In this document: positions 1 through 8,459 of the stretch, one piece after another
How positions within the stretch are numbered: position 1 is the stretch's first letter
Layout: the number at the start of each line of letters is the position of its first letter
Assembly (NCBI GenBank): GCA_002482545.1
Contig: DLGF01000021.1
Coordinates: forward strand, 10,113-74,112
DNA length: 64,000 nucleotides
Reading direction: 5' to 3'
DNA from: Sporomusaceae bacterium UBA7701
GTDB taxonomy: Bacteria > Bacillota > Negativicutes > Sporomusales > UBA7701
Program-made: the position numbers and the translations under genes
Notes under the pieces: model-generated
Told to the model about the DNA's origin: nothing
What the model saw: the letters and a program-made list of their open reading frames with translations, nothing else
The model's database searches: none

Positions 1-113
1 TCATTGATTTCCAAGAGAATAGCCTTAGTGGGGGAACTGCTGAGTGCGTCTTCGAGTGTTTTAACCGCCATGCCGTCTAGAGGCGGTACGGGCTTGAATT
101 TGTCTTCTGGCAA
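1..113 (-). CDS. Partial hypothetical protein (5' end only)
   Basis: The first 37 codons of a leftward gene that runs off the window edge. It would start at a TTG codon (113-111) behind a good ribosome binding site (AAAGGGAG on the minus strand). The product begins MPEDKFKPVPPLDGM and continues with a hydrophilic stretch. I do not recognise the family. The reading frame stays open to position 1 and the Shine-Dalgarno spacing is right, which is all that supports it. Confidence 0.5.
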   Translation of the reverse strand, partial: MPEDKFKPVPPLDGMAVKTLEDALSSSPTKAILLEIN

Positions 114-455
114 AGTACACACGCTCCCTTTCTTTGCTCTATTCAATTTTCATAATTTTATTATAACATGCCGTATGTCGAAAAGCGTCAGGAGAACCGG
201 GGCAAAATACGCCGGAAAACGAAGGGAACCCGGATAACTTTCCTCAAGCTGAGTTTTCCGCTAATTTTCAGACTATTAGGAATATATGCCGAAGTTGGCG
301 GGCCAGAGCGGGCACAAAGGAAGACAGGCCATGGGGAATGCGTTCCAATAGCCGGTGTCGTTTCTAATTATCCCCTGGTATGCCGACAATTAGTCGCGCA
401 TAAGAAATGAAGGCTGGCCAATACTAAAACAAAAGGATATTGGAGGGTGAGAGCT
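114..455. other. Intergenic region, no gene seen
   Basis: About 340 bases between a leftward gene and the rightward glycosidase. Short open frames here lack ribosome binding sites and I take them as chance. It should hold two divergent promoters, but I cannot place -35/-10 boxes convincingly. I see no riboswitch or RNA gene. Confidence 0.4.
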
Positions 456-1535
456 TTGCGCTATTCGAAGACAATCACAATCATCGTACTGTTGCTATTC
501 GCCGTCACTGCTCTGGCCGCCGCCGGCGGCTGTAGTAAGAAGCCAGCGCCCAAGCCGCTGCAAAACACTCCGGGAGCTCCGGGGGCGGCAGTCAAACCCC
601 CGCGGATGGTCATCGGCTATTATGAAAACCCCTGGCCCGGCACTCCGGAAAAGACCGGCTCGTTCCCAGCCATGAAAACCTTCGCCAAGAGCATGTCCGC
701 CGTCGGCCCCTTCTGGTACAAGGCCACTTCCGACGGCACGCTGGAAACGAAGGAAAGCCAGCAGGTGTATGACACGGCAAAGGGTCTCGGCCTCAAAATG
801 TATCCGCTTATCACCAATAAAACCGGGTCCACCGACGCAGTACTGGGTGATCCGGCCATTCGGACCAAAGTAACCGACAATATTGTCAAAATAGTTCAGG
901 AAAAAAACTATGAAGGGATCAATATCGATTTCGAACTCCTGCCGCCGGCCCAACGGGACAATCTCACGGCCTTTATGGCTGAGCTTTATCCCAAAATGAA
1001 AGCCATCAACAAAACGGTTATTATTTCCGTTTTTCCGCAGGTGGAAGTTTCGGAAGACGTATCCGGCGCCTACAATTATCCTGAGCTGGCCAAGAGCTCC
1101 GACTTTCTCCAGATCATGCTCTATGACCGGCACTGGGCGAGTTCCGAGCCCGGAGCCATAGCGCCGGTTGACTGGTATGAAAAAAATCTCCAGTACGCCA
1201 TCGAAAAGGCCGGCGGACCGCATAAGATTATTGCCGGCGTCAGCGCCTACGGCTATGACTGGATTAAGGGAAAGGACGCGGAAACGATTACCTATGCGGA
1301 TGCCATCGCCCGCGCCGACCAGAAGGGTGTAAAAATCGAATATGATGAAGCTTCGCAGGCTCCGCATTTTAAATACGCCGATCATGAAATCTGGTTTGAA
1401 AACGATAAGAGTACTTCGGCCAAACTGGACATAGTAGCCAAATATGATCCCGCCGGAATCGCCGTTTGGCGGCTTGGCCAGGAGCAGCCGGAGATTTGGG
1501 CGATTATCGACAAGAAGTTTCCAAAGCAGCAATAA
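456..1535 (+). CDS. Glycoside hydrolase family 18 lipoprotein
   Basis: Exported sugar hydrolase of the GH18 (chitinase / spore-peptidoglycan hydrolase) fold. The N-terminus has a hydrophobic signal segment ending in a lipobox (AAGGC), so the mature protein should be a membrane-anchored lipoprotein. The GH18 catalytic strand is visible as YEGINIDFE near residue 150, where the last Glu is the expected acid. Later blocks (QIMLYDRHW, GVSAYGYDW, GIAVWRLGQE) fit the barrel of YaaH/SleL-like members that act on cell-wall amino sugars. Length, about 360 residues, suits a single catalytic domain without LysM repeats. I chose TTG at 456 because the GGAGG at 442-446 abuts an upstream GTG at 447 but sits 9 bases from this TTG. 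It is monocistronic. The exact substrate is unknown. Confidence 0.85.
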   Translation: MRYSKTITIIVLLLFAVTALAAAGGCSKKPAPKPLQNTPGAPGAAVKPPRMVIGYYENPWPGTPEKTGSFPAMKTFAKSMSAVGPFWYKATSDGTLETKESQQVYDTAKGLGLKMYPLITNKTGSTDAVLGDPAIRTKVTDNIVKIVQEKNYEGINIDFELLPPAQRDNLTAFMAELYPKMKAINKTVIISVFPQVEVSEDVSGAYNYPELAKSSDFLQIMLYDRHWASSEPGAIAPVDWYEKNLQYAIEKAGGPHKIIAGVSAYGYDWIKGKDAETITYADAIARADQKGVKIEYDEASQAPHFKYADHEIWFENDKSTSAKLDIVAKYDPAGIAVWRLGQEQPEIWAIIDKKFPKQQ

Positions 1536-1550
1536 GGGGAAGGGCCGCCC

Positions 1551-1689
1551 CGAAGCGTTCATAAACATCTTCCGCGTTCAGGCAGGAAACCGCGTACTCC
1601 GGTCGCACGCAAGCAAACGCTCTGAGGCGCAAGCGCGTAAGTTCTTGGCGCGTATACTCGGGGCGTCCTGCCTCTTGCGGGACGCCCCG
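1551..1689 (-). repeat. Dispersed intergenic repeat, copy 1 (inverted relative to 15475-15610)
   Basis: The minus strand here aligns over about 130 bases with the plus strand at 15475-15610. Shared blocks include CCGCAAGAGG, AAGAACTT.CGCGCTTG and ATGTTTATGAACGCT. Within it, 1659-1668 pairs with 1680-1689 (CGGGGCGTCC / GGACGCCCCG), a strong 10-bp stem without a U-tract. No open frame is conserved between the copies, so it is a structural or mobile intergenic repeat rather than a gene. Confidence 0.75.
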
Positions 1690-1837
1690 AGGGGCCTTTC
1701 CCGCCAGCCTAAATGATATGGTTTCCGGAAAAAACTCAGGCTGCCGGTCTTTGCCCGGCAGGTTTTTTCTGTCAGAAACCGAAGATAAAATTGAGCCGGT
1801 AAATGAAGATTATATTCAACCAAGAAGGGGTGGACGA

Positions 1838-2377
1838 ATGGCGAAGGTATTGCTTATGGTCGAAAACGGCTTTGAAGATGCGGAAGCCATTTACCCATAT
1901 TATCGGATGCAGGAGGCCGGATTCGACGTGGACATCGTCGGCCCTAGCAAAGGAACGGCTTATCACGGGAAGCACGGCTATCCGCTGGTTGCCGGCAGCG
2001 AGCCCGCTGCCATCCATATTGACGATTATGCCGCCCTCATCATCCCGGGAGGACAGGCTCCCGACCGGTTGCGGGCCAACGACGAAATGGTGGAGCTGGT
2101 CAAAGCCGCCCATAAAGCCGGTTTGGTGCTGGCCGCCATCTGCCACGGTCCGCAAATGCTGATCGAAGGCGATCTTCTGCGCGGGCGCAATGCGACTTGC
2201 TACAAATCCATCCTGACCGATCTGTTGAACGCCGGGGCCATCTACCACGACTTGCCGGTAATCGTTGACGGCCATCTGATTACTTCGCGGCGGCCGGCGG
2301 ATCTGCCGGATTTCTGCCGCCAGATTATCGCCTTGATCAAGGCGGACGAGGGAGGGAAAAAGAATGGCTGTTGTTGA
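1838..2377 (+). CDS. DJ-1/PfpI family protein
   Basis: A 179-residue protein of the DJ-1/PfpI superfamily (class I glutamine amidotransferase-like fold), the group that contains PfpI/YhbO-type stress proteins. The nucleophile elbow is visible as AAICHGPQ near residue 103, with Cys followed by His as in PfpI. An N-terminal Glu lies in VENGFEDAEA, matching the acidic partner of the catalytic Cys. The ATG at 1838 is preceded by AAGGGG. Upstream in-frame starts lack a ribosome binding site and add no family sequence. It overlaps the next gene by 14 bases and heads a three-gene unit with a thiamine-binding-type and a copper-chaperone-type protein. Deglycase, protease or chaperone activity cannot be told apart from sequence. 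Confidence 0.85.
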   Translation: MAKVLLMVENGFEDAEAIYPYYRMQEAGFDVDIVGPSKGTAYHGKHGYPLVAGSEPAAIHIDDYAALIIPGGQAPDRLRANDEMVELVKAAHKAGLVLAAICHGPQMLIEGDLLRGRNATCYKSILTDLLNAGAIYHDLPVIVDGHLITSRRPADLPDFCRQIIALIKADEGGKKNGCC

Positions 2378-2678
2378 AGTAACCATCGCGCCGATGGGCA
2401 CTGGCACGCCCAGTATCAGCCATTATGTAGCCCACTGCCATAAAGTGCTGGAACAGGCCACCGACCTGAAGCATCAGCTTACCCCCATGTCGACGATCAT
2501 TGAGGGAGATCTCGACCGCATCCTGGAAGTCATCCGCAAGATGCACGAGGTTCCCTTCGCCAAGGGTGCCCAGCGCGTATCGACCCTGATTCGCGTCGAC
2601 GACCGGAGGGATAAGGAATTGACGATGGCCGGGAAAATCAAAGCAGTAACTGAAAAGCTGGGGAATGGAGGAAAATAA
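2364..2678 (+). CDS. MTH1187 / YqgV family thiamine-binding protein
   Basis: A 104-residue protein of the DUF77 (MTH1187/YkoF-like) family, small ferredoxin-fold proteins that bind thiamine or related ligands and form tetramers. Family hallmarks are the start VVEVTIAPMGTGTPSIS, the central QLTPMSTIIEG and GAQRVSTLIRVDDRRD. It starts inside the 3' end of the PfpI gene, which implies translational coupling. It ends 2 bases before the HMA protein. There is no membrane segment, so it should be cytoplasmic. No thiamine biosynthesis gene or TPP riboswitch lies nearby, so a thiamine role rests only on family membership. Confidence 0.85.
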   Translation: MAVVEVTIAPMGTGTPSISHYVAHCHKVLEQATDLKHQLTPMSTIIEGDLDRILEVIRKMHEVPFAKGAQRVSTLIRVDDRRDKELTMAGKIKAVTEKLGNGGK

Positions 2679-2680
2679 CG

Positions 2681-2920
2681 ATGTGCAAAACCTGCGGCTG
2701 CCACGGCGGCGATATTCAGAAGCAAGTGCTTACCGTAGAAGGAATGTCCTGCAACCATTGTAAAAATGCGGTCGAGAAAGCCGTCCGCGGACTGCCGGGA
2801 GTACTTGCGGCAACGGTAGATCTCGGCGCCAAAACGCTTACCGTGGAATATGACGCCGGCAAGTCCACGCTCGGCAGTATCAAAGAAGCGGTCGACGAGG
2901 CCGGATACCAGGTGGTATAG
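2681..2920 (+). CDS. copZ: Heavy-metal-associated (CopZ-like) metallochaperone
   Basis: A 79-residue single HMA-domain protein. The metal site is GMSCNHC, the classic MxCxxC that binds Cu(I) or a similar soft metal. It carries an extra N-terminal Cys cluster (MCKTCGCHGG), less usual in CopZ proteins, that may add a second metal site. The domain keeps the family's G(L)PGV and YDAGK blocks and ends in AGYQVV. It is last in the operon with the PfpI and DUF77 genes. No copper ATPase or CsoR is visible here, so copper specificity is inferred from the family. The symbol is by similarity only. Confidence 0.8.
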   Translation: MCKTCGCHGGDIQKQVLTVEGMSCNHCKNAVEKAVRGLPGVLAATVDLGAKTLTVEYDAGKSTLGSIKEAVDEAGYQVV

Positions 2921-2932
2921 ACAGGTCTCTTC

Positions 2933-2962
2933 TTGACGGTTATCGGCTGGATTTGTTATAAT
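2933..2962 (+). promoter_or_regulatory. Sigma-A type promoter upstream of the LCP gene
   Basis: TTGACG (2933-2938), an 18-bp spacer, then a perfect TATAAT (2957-2962). The predicted start would be near 2969, directly before a GC hairpin at 2970-2989, giving a roughly 110-base leader before the LCP protein start. Confidence 0.65.
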
Positions 2963-2969
2963 TGTGTAG

Positions 2970-2996
2970 AGCCCCCATGTTAGGGGGCTTGTTTAT
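2970..2996 (+). terminator. Intrinsic terminator / leader hairpin
   Basis: AGCCCCC (2970-2976) pairs with GGGGGCT (2983-2989), followed by TGTTTATT. It lies after copZ and can end that operon. It also sits at the very 5' end of any transcript from the promoter at 2933-2962. Confidence 0.65.
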
Positions 2997-3081
2997 TGAC
3001 AATAGAGTCCGGATGGACAGGCTGTTACTGGGTCTTTCAATTCACTCCATATAGCTCATTCGCAAAAGAGAGGTGAACCGC

Positions 3082-4464
3082 TTGGCGACACGCCTGGAAA
3101 AGCGTTTGGCCGAACAGCGCGGTGTACGGAGGAAGCGCTGGGGGCTGATTTTCGGGTCGATTTTTATATTCCTCTTTGCTGTGGCAACTTCCTATCTCTG
3201 GTTTGACGGCAGGCTCGACAACAAGGCGAGACATACAGGAGGACTTTTCTTTTCTTCCCACAAAGTGAATATCCTGGTCTTGGGGGTTGACGAGCGTTCA
3301 GGCGACGTGGGCCGTTCCGACACCATGTTCGCGGTTACGGTTGACACCGACAGCAAGGAAGTGTCACTATTGTCGATTCCCCGGGACACCCGGGTAAAAA
3401 TCCCCGGACATGGCTGGGACAAGATCAATCACGCCTATGCGGAAGGCAAGCAGCAGCTTTCGCAGCGAGCGGCGGAAGACCTTCTGGGCATATCCTTCGA
3501 CTACACCGTGGTCATCAATTTTGCCGGCTTTTCCAAGATTGTCGATGCAATAGGCGGTGTCGACATCGATGTGGAAAAGCGCATGTATTATGAAGACCCT
3601 TACGATAACCTGGTGATTGATATCGAACCAGGCATGCAGCACCTGGACGGAAAGTCGGCCATAAAATACGTGCGGTACCGGGATTCGGAGGGCGATATCG
3701 GACGTATCGAGCGGCAGCAGAAGTTTATGAAAGCCATGTTGCAGCAAGTAGCGAGCCCCGGCGTCATCGTGAGGGTTCCGGCGATTATCCGGGAGGTTAG
3801 CGCGACCATCCAATCCAATATGTCTACCGCTGAGATGCTCAATTTGGCGAAGCTTCTAAACGATGCCCAGAAGCAGGGCCTCAAAACCGACATGGTGCCC
3901 GGGCGGGGAGCTTATATTCAGGATATCAGCTACTGGTTGCCGGATATTGTCGGGCTGCGCCGGCATATCGCCCAGACTCAGGGCGGGGCGCTGGACTCCC
4001 GACAGCTGGCTGAGGCTAGACGGCTGGCGGACGAATATGAACGTTCCATCCCGAAGGAGATGAAAGTCGCCGAAGTGCCTAAGGCCGTCCAACCGGATAC
4101 GGAGGACGCTGATGCCGACGACGCTGCTACGAAACCGGCCGACAAGGCGGCGGATAAGAAGGGGGCCGCTAAACCGGCCAAGCCGCCTGCGCCTGGCAAA
4201 ACAGCGATCGCCGTCATCAATGCGAGCGGCAATCCGGCTGCCGGGACTAAAATGGTCAACACGCTGAAAGCCCAGGGCTTTGAGGTGACCTCGGTGTCCA
4301 GCAGTTCCACGGTAGCCAATGATACGGTTGTCATCTCCTATACCACAAGCAGCGCGGTAGTCCACAAACTGACCGGACTGCCCTTCAAGTACGTCCTGCA
4401 GATAACCCGCGACGATACCCGTTCAACCTCGGCCGCCGTCCTGGTCGGCAAAGATTATAAATAG
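3082..4464 (+). CDS. LytR-CpsA-Psr (LCP) family protein with LytR_C domain
   Basis: A membrane-anchored enzyme of the LCP family that attaches polyprenyl-linked polymers (teichoic acid or other glycans) to peptidoglycan. An N-terminal transmembrane segment (about residues 15-40) is followed by the LCP catalytic domain: NILVLGVDERSGDVGRSDTM, IPRDTRVKIPG, KINHAYAEG and a basic YVRYRDSEGDIGRIERQQ block, which carry the Arg/Asp residues that bind pyrophosphate. An Ala/Lys/Pro-rich linker (about 335-375) leads to a LytR_C domain (AIAVINASGNPAAG onwards). TTG at 3082 is preferred because GAGAGGTG lies 7-8 bases upstream; the GTG at 3073 overlaps that site. It is monocistronic, with its own promoter and terminator. 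Confidence 0.9.
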   Translation: MATRLEKRLAEQRGVRRKRWGLIFGSIFIFLFAVATSYLWFDGRLDNKARHTGGLFFSSHKVNILVLGVDERSGDVGRSDTMFAVTVDTDSKEVSLLSIPRDTRVKIPGHGWDKINHAYAEGKQQLSQRAAEDLLGISFDYTVVINFAGFSKIVDAIGGVDIDVEKRMYYEDPYDNLVIDIEPGMQHLDGKSAIKYVRYRDSEGDIGRIERQQKFMKAMLQQVASPGVIVRVPAIIREVSATIQSNMSTAEMLNLAKLLNDAQKQGLKTDMVPGRGAYIQDISYWLPDIVGLRRHIAQTQGGALDSRQLAEARRLADEYERSIPKEMKVAEVPKAVQPDTEDADADDAATKPADKAADKKGAAKPAKPPAPGKTAIAVINASGNPAAGTKMVNTLKAQGFEVTSVSSSSTVANDTVVISYTTSSAVVHKLTGLPFKYVLQITRDDTRSTSAAVLVGKDYK

Positions 4465-4476
4465 CAACAAACGTAT

Positions 4477-4513
4477 AAAACGTATAGTCCAAAGGACTAT
4501 ACGTTTTATTTTT
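4477..4513 (+). terminator. Rho-independent terminator after the LCP gene
   Basis: AAAACGTATAGTCC (4477-4490) and GGACTATACGTTTT (4494-4507) form a 14-bp stem with an AAA loop and ATTTTT tail. Confidence 0.9.
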
Positions 4514-4633
4514 GCAGGGAAGCGGGAATACCGCCGGCGGATTCTCGTAAGCAGGTGCGCCGAGGTCGGCCGGCTATTATTTTTGTCGCTAAATGCCATA
4601 ATAAGCTTAAGATACCTAAAGGGAGAAGTGGGA

Positions 4634-6457
4634 ATGCTGGACTTGGAGAAATCCCGGCGCCTCCGGATACTGGCCGTGGTGGCCGGCGCGGTGGTCGGGC
4701 TTCTGATCGTGCGCCTCGGCTGGATGCAACTCTGGCAGGGAGGCCAATATAAGAAAATGGCCGAGGAAAATCGGCTGCGCAAGTTCTATAGCCAGGCTCC
4801 GCGCGGAACGATCTACGACCGGAACGGAGCTCCGATTGTGGCGAACCGGCCCAGCTTCGCCATTTCCATTCTTCCTGCCGAGTACACCAACCCGCGGGAA
4901 GAGACCCCGTTTCTGGCGGAGTTGACCGGCGTTCCCCAGGCGGAAATAGAGGCGCTGCTTGCGGCCGGGCAGGAACTTTCCTATACGCCGGTAAGAGTCC
5001 AACGGGATGTGGATCAGGCCACCCTGACGCGGCTGGAAGAACGCCGGGTCCGTCTGCCGGGGGTTATTGTAGAAGCCGTCCCGGTGCGGCAGTACACCTA
5101 CGGAAAGCTGGCCGCCCATCTTCTGGGGTATGTGGGCCGGATCAGCGAAGAGGAGTATGCCGTCCGGAAACAGGCGGGCTACAATCTCAGCGACTTAATC
5201 GGGAAGGACGGCCTGGAGCGGGTGTGGGAAGACAGCTTGCGGGGCGTGGACGGCGGCCGCGAGGTCGAGGTCAACGCCCAGGGCGAGGAAGTGGGGCTGG
5301 CCGGTGAAAAGGCGGCCATTGCCGGAAAGAGCCTGGTCCTGACTATCGATGCAAACCTCCAGAAAGCGGCCGAAGAGGCCCTGGAAGCCCAGATCAAGGC
5401 CAGCCGGGGCCGGGGGGCGCCGGCGAAGGGCGGCGCGGTGGTGGTCATCGATGTCCGCACCGGCGGGGTGCGGGCCATGGCCAGCAGTCCGGCCTTTGAT
5501 CCGAATGTTTTTGCCCGCGGCATAACCACCCGCAATTGGTCGGCGCTGCTTGCCGATCCAAATAATCCGCTCACCAACCGGGCGATTCAGAATGCCTATC
5601 CGCCCGCTTCGGTGTTTAAGATTGTCACTGCATCGGCGGCGCTTGATTCGGGATTGACCAATCCGGATGAAATCTTCGATGACAAGGGCGTATATGAACT
5701 GAGCGGCTGGAAGTTTTACGGTTGGGAGACTTCGGGACTCGGGAAGCTGAGTCTGTCAGACGCCCTGACGTGGTCGAGCGACCCGGCCTTTTATGAACTG
5801 GGACGACGCCTGGGGGCGGACCGGCTGGCCTCCTACGCCCTAACCTTTGGCTTTGGCGCGCCCAGCGGCATCCGTTTACCGGGGGAAGCCGCCGGGATGG
5901 TTCCCACCGAGGCTTGGAAAGAAACTACTTACGGCGAGCCGTGGTATCCGGGCGAAACGCTCATTGCCGCCATCGGCCAGGGATACTATCTGGCAACGCC
6001 GATGCAGCAGGCGCTGCTGTTGATGGCGGTTGCCAATGGAGGAATCATCTATCGCCCCATGCTGGTGGACAAAGTCCTCAATCCGGACGGAACACCCCAA
6101 ACCCAGCTTCAGCCGGAAGTGGCGCGGACGATCTACCTCAAGCCCGAGCATTGGGAAGCCATCCGGCGCGGCTTGGAGGCGGTGCCTGTCAAAGGGACGG
6201 CTGCCTCGGTTTTCCAGGGATTTGGCCAAACCCTGGCGGGAAAGACCGGGTCGGCCGAAACCGGCCGGGGAACGGTGCATTCGTGGTTCGCCTGTTATGC
6301 TCCGGCGGATAAGCCTGAAGTGGCAATCGCCGTTTTGGTGGAAGACGGCGGCGAGGGGTCAACCACTGCGGCTCCGGTTGTCCGTAAAGTATTGGAAGCC
6401 TATTTCGGCCTGCCGTCCGGCGCGCTTAAGGCCCCGCCGCCGGGCAAGGGAGACTGA
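4634..6457 (+). CDS. mrdA: Penicillin-binding protein 2 (peptidoglycan transpeptidase)
   Basis: A class B penicillin-binding protein of the elongasome type, about 607 residues. One transmembrane helix (about 12-32) is followed by the PBP dimerisation domain, beginning APRGTIYDRNG and HLLGYVGRISEEEY. The transpeptidase domain has all three motifs: SxxK as PPASVFKIVT, SxN-like as WSSDPAF (Asp replaces the usual Asn) and KTG as AGKTGSAETG. ATG 4634 follows GGGAGAAGTGGG and gives a short cytoplasmic tail, as in PBP2. It lies just upstream of the tetrapyrrole operon with a 75-base gap and no terminator, so read-through is possible. MreBCD and RodA are not in the window. Confidence 0.93.
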   Translation: MLDLEKSRRLRILAVVAGAVVGLLIVRLGWMQLWQGGQYKKMAEENRLRKFYSQAPRGTIYDRNGAPIVANRPSFAISILPAEYTNPREETPFLAELTGVPQAEIEALLAAGQELSYTPVRVQRDVDQATLTRLEERRVRLPGVIVEAVPVRQYTYGKLAAHLLGYVGRISEEEYAVRKQAGYNLSDLIGKDGLERVWEDSLRGVDGGREVEVNAQGEEVGLAGEKAAIAGKSLVLTIDANLQKAAEEALEAQIKASRGRGAPAKGGAVVVIDVRTGGVRAMASSPAFDPNVFARGITTRNWSALLADPNNPLTNRAIQNAYPPASVFKIVTASAALDSGLTNPDEIFDDKGVYELSGWKFYGWETSGLGKLSLSDALTWSSDPAFYELGRRLGADRLASYALTFGFGAPSGIRLPGEAAGMVPTEAWKETTYGEPWYPGETLIAAIGQGYYLATPMQQALLLMAVANGGIIYRPMLVDKVLNPDGTPQTQLQPEVARTIYLKPEHWEAIRRGLEAVPVKGTAASVFQGFGQTLAGKTGSAETGRGTVHSWFACYAPADKPEVAIAVLVEDGGEGSTTAAPVVRKVLEAYFGLPSGALKAPPPGKGD

Positions 6458-6491
6458 GTACTTCTTTCCGGCGGCAAAAAGGAGATTGCCG

Positions 6492-6521
6492 ATGAAGCGA
6501 GAATATCTAGAAAGATTGTGA
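6492..6521 (+). CDS. Possible 9-codon leader peptide ahead of the tetrapyrrole operon
   Basis: ATG at 6492 opens MKREYLERL and stops at TGA 6519-6521. It has an excellent AAAAAGGAG site at 6476-6484. Its stop codon lies 11 bases before the precorrin-2 dehydrogenase start. It could be a coupling or attenuator peptide, or chance; nothing else supports it. Confidence 0.25.
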   Translation: MKREYLERL

Positions 6522-6532
6522 GGGATGAAACG

Positions 6533-7171
6533 ATGTCGCTTTATCCGGTGAACTTACGCCTGACCGCCCGGGAATGTCTGGTGCTGGGAGGCGGGGCCGT
6601 AGCTGAACGCAAGGTCCTGGCCCTGCTCGCCGCCGGAGCGTCGGTCACCGTGCTGAGCCCCGGGATTTCGCCGTGTTTGACTGATCTGGCGGCCGAGAGC
6701 CGCCTTACTTATCGTCAGGACGCATATCGGCCCGGGGTTATCGGGAATTATTTCATCGTCATATGCGCCACTGATAGTCCCGAGGTCAACCGGGCAGCGG
6801 CCGGGGAGGCCAGAGCCAAGGGCGCGCTGGTCAATGTGGCTGATGCGCCCGAATTGTGCGACTTTACCGTCCCCGCCCACTTTAGCCGCGGGGATTTGCT
6901 GATAACCGTCTCCACCGGAGGGGGCAGCCCGGCGCTGGCTAAGCGCCTGCGGGAAGAACTGGCGGAAAGCTTCGGCCCTGAGTATGGGGTATATCTGGAA
7001 ATCCTGGCCCGGATAAGAACCGAAATGAAAAGAAGCCCTGCGGCGGCTGACGCGAAGGGAAGCTTCTGGCGGGAAGCGCTGGACGGCGAAGTGCTCGCCC
7101 TGGTAAAAGCCGGCAAGATCGACGAGGCGGAGGAGAAGATCAGAAATGCAGCTCGTAGTGTTAGGGCTTAA
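6533..7171 (+). CDS. Precorrin-2 dehydrogenase / sirohydrochlorin ferrochelatase (siroheme synthase N-domain)
   Basis: A Met8/CysG-N type enzyme that oxidises precorrin-2 to sirohydrochlorin with NAD, and in some members also inserts iron or cobalt. The N-terminal Rossmann fold shows LVLGGGAVAERKVLALLAAGA, then ICATDSPEVN, and the family's Asn/Asp region VNVADAPELCDFTVPA with a conserved TVSTGGGSPALAKRLREEL helix. It has 212 residues, the usual length for the stand-alone form. ATG 6533 follows AGGGATGA. Its 3' end overlaps hemA by 26 bases. As first gene of the heme/siroheme operon, it works on the product of the CobA domain encoded three genes downstream. Confidence 0.9.
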   Translation: MSLYPVNLRLTARECLVLGGGAVAERKVLALLAAGASVTVLSPGISPCLTDLAAESRLTYRQDAYRPGVIGNYFIVICATDSPEVNRAAAGEARAKGALVNVADAPELCDFTVPAHFSRGDLLITVSTGGGSPALAKRLREELAESFGPEYGVYLEILARIRTEMKRSPAAADAKGSFWREALDGEVLALVKAGKIDEAEEKIRNAARSVRA

Positions 7172-8459
7172 CCATAAAACCGCTCCGGTCGAAGTGCGGG
7201 AATGGTTCGCTTTTTCCGAGGATCAGATAAAACAAGGCTTAAAGCATCGCCATGAGCATGAAGACATTCAGGAATGCGTCATCTTGTCCACTTGCAACCG
7301 CAGTGAAGTGTATGCCGTCGTGGACGACGGCTGTGACGCCTGCCAGGTGGTGAAGGATTTTCTGAGGCGGATAACCCGCAAAGCATTATGCGGTGAAGAG
7401 TATTTATTCTATTATACGGGGCCGGAATGCATCCGCCATCTGTTCCGCGTTTCCTCCAGCCTCGATTCGCTGGTGGTGGGTGAAGGCCAAATTCTGAGCC
7501 AGGTCAAAAAGGCCTATTTGATCGCCCGGGATAACGCTTCCACAAGCACCGTGCTCAATACGCTTTTTCACCGGGCCATCGCTACCGGAAAAAAGGTGCG
7601 GTCCAAGACGCGCATCGCCTACAGCGCGGTCTCGATCAGCTATGCCGCAGTCGAACTGGCGAAAAAGGTGCTGGGGGATTTATCCCGCGCCGATGTTCTC
7701 ATCCTGGGCGCCGGGGAGATGAGTGAACTTACCGCCCGCCATTTGGTCGACAACGGGGTCAAGGCGGTATTTGTTTCGAACCGCAACTATGAGCGGGCCG
7801 TTCAATTGGCCGACAAATTCCACGGCACCGCCGTTCCGTTCGAAAATTTCATGGACTGTGCGGTAAACGCCGATATCATCATTACTTCCACCGGGGCGCC
7901 CCATTACATTGTCCGGGCCTGGGACGTCGCCCACCTGATGCCGAGGCGGCAAGGCCGCCCCGTGCTGTTTATCGATATCGCCGTTCCCCGCGATGTGGAA
8001 CCCGAGGTTGAGGCCATTGCCGGCGTCAGCCTGTATAATATCGACGCACTGGAGGCCGTCGTCGAAGCCAATCTCCAGGGACGGGCCCAGGAGGCCCGGG
8101 CGGCGGAGGCCATCGTGGAAGAAGAACTGGCGGAGCTTGTGGAGAAGTTCCGGTACCTGGTTTTTCGGCCCACCTTGGCCGGTCTTACCGATAAGGCCGA
8201 ACAAATGCGGCAGCGCGAGCTCAAACGCGCGCTGGCCAAACTTCCGGGCCTTCCCCCGGAGGAGCGCAAAGTTATGGAAAATATGTCGCGGATGCTGATC
8301 CGAAAATTGCTGCGCGACCCGATTGTGACGATCACGGCGGTTGCCGGTACCGGGAAAGAGCATTATTACCTGGAGGCGGTGCGTGCGCTGTTCAAACTTG
8401 AGGAAGCAGGAGAGGTAGAAGATCGTGGCCGAAAAATTGGTAATCGGCACGCGCGGTAG
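7146..8459 (+). CDS. hemA: Glutamyl-tRNA reductase
   Basis: Catalyses the first committed step of the C5 tetrapyrrole pathway, reducing Glu-tRNA(Glu) to glutamate-1-semialdehyde with NADPH. The catalytic domain starts LVVLGLNHKTAPVEVRE and contains the active-site Cys in ILSTCNRSEVYAV. The GEGQILSQVK block and the NADPH domain (ADVLILGAGEMSELTARHL) follow, then the C-terminal dimerisation helices (KFRYLVFRPTLAGL onward). At 437 residues it is full length. It overlaps both neighbours (26 and 35 bases), so it is certainly cotranscribed. hemL, the next enzyme, is not in the window. Confidence 0.96.
   Translation: MQLVVLGLNHKTAPVEVREWFAFSEDQIKQGLKHRHEHEDIQECVILSTCNRSEVYAVVDDGCDACQVVKDFLRRITRKALCGEEYLFYYTGPECIRHLFRVSSSLDSLVVGEGQILSQVKKAYLIARDNASTSTVLNTLFHRAIATGKKVRSKTRIAYSAVSISYAAVELAKKVLGDLSRADVLILGAGEMSELTARHLVDNGVKAVFVSNRNYERAVQLADKFHGTAVPFENFMDCAVNADIIITSTGAPHYIVRAWDVAHLMPRRQGRPVLFIDIAVPRDVEPEVEAIAGVSLYNIDALEAVVEANLQGRAQEARAAEAIVEEELAELVEKFRYLVFRPTLAGLTDKAEQMRQRELKRALAKLPGLPPEERKVMENMSRMLIRKLLRDPIVTITAVAGTGKEHYYLEAVRALFKLEEAGEVEDRGRKIGNRHAR

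Noticed and set aside
447..455. GTG at 447 as start of the GH18 lipoprotein
   Set aside because: It directly abuts GGAGG; the TTG at 456 has normal spacing and leaves the signal peptide intact.
1659..1689. Canonical rho-independent terminator after the GH18 gene
   Set aside because: The stem is strong but no U-tract follows, and it lies within a dispersed repeat 120 bases beyond the stop codon.
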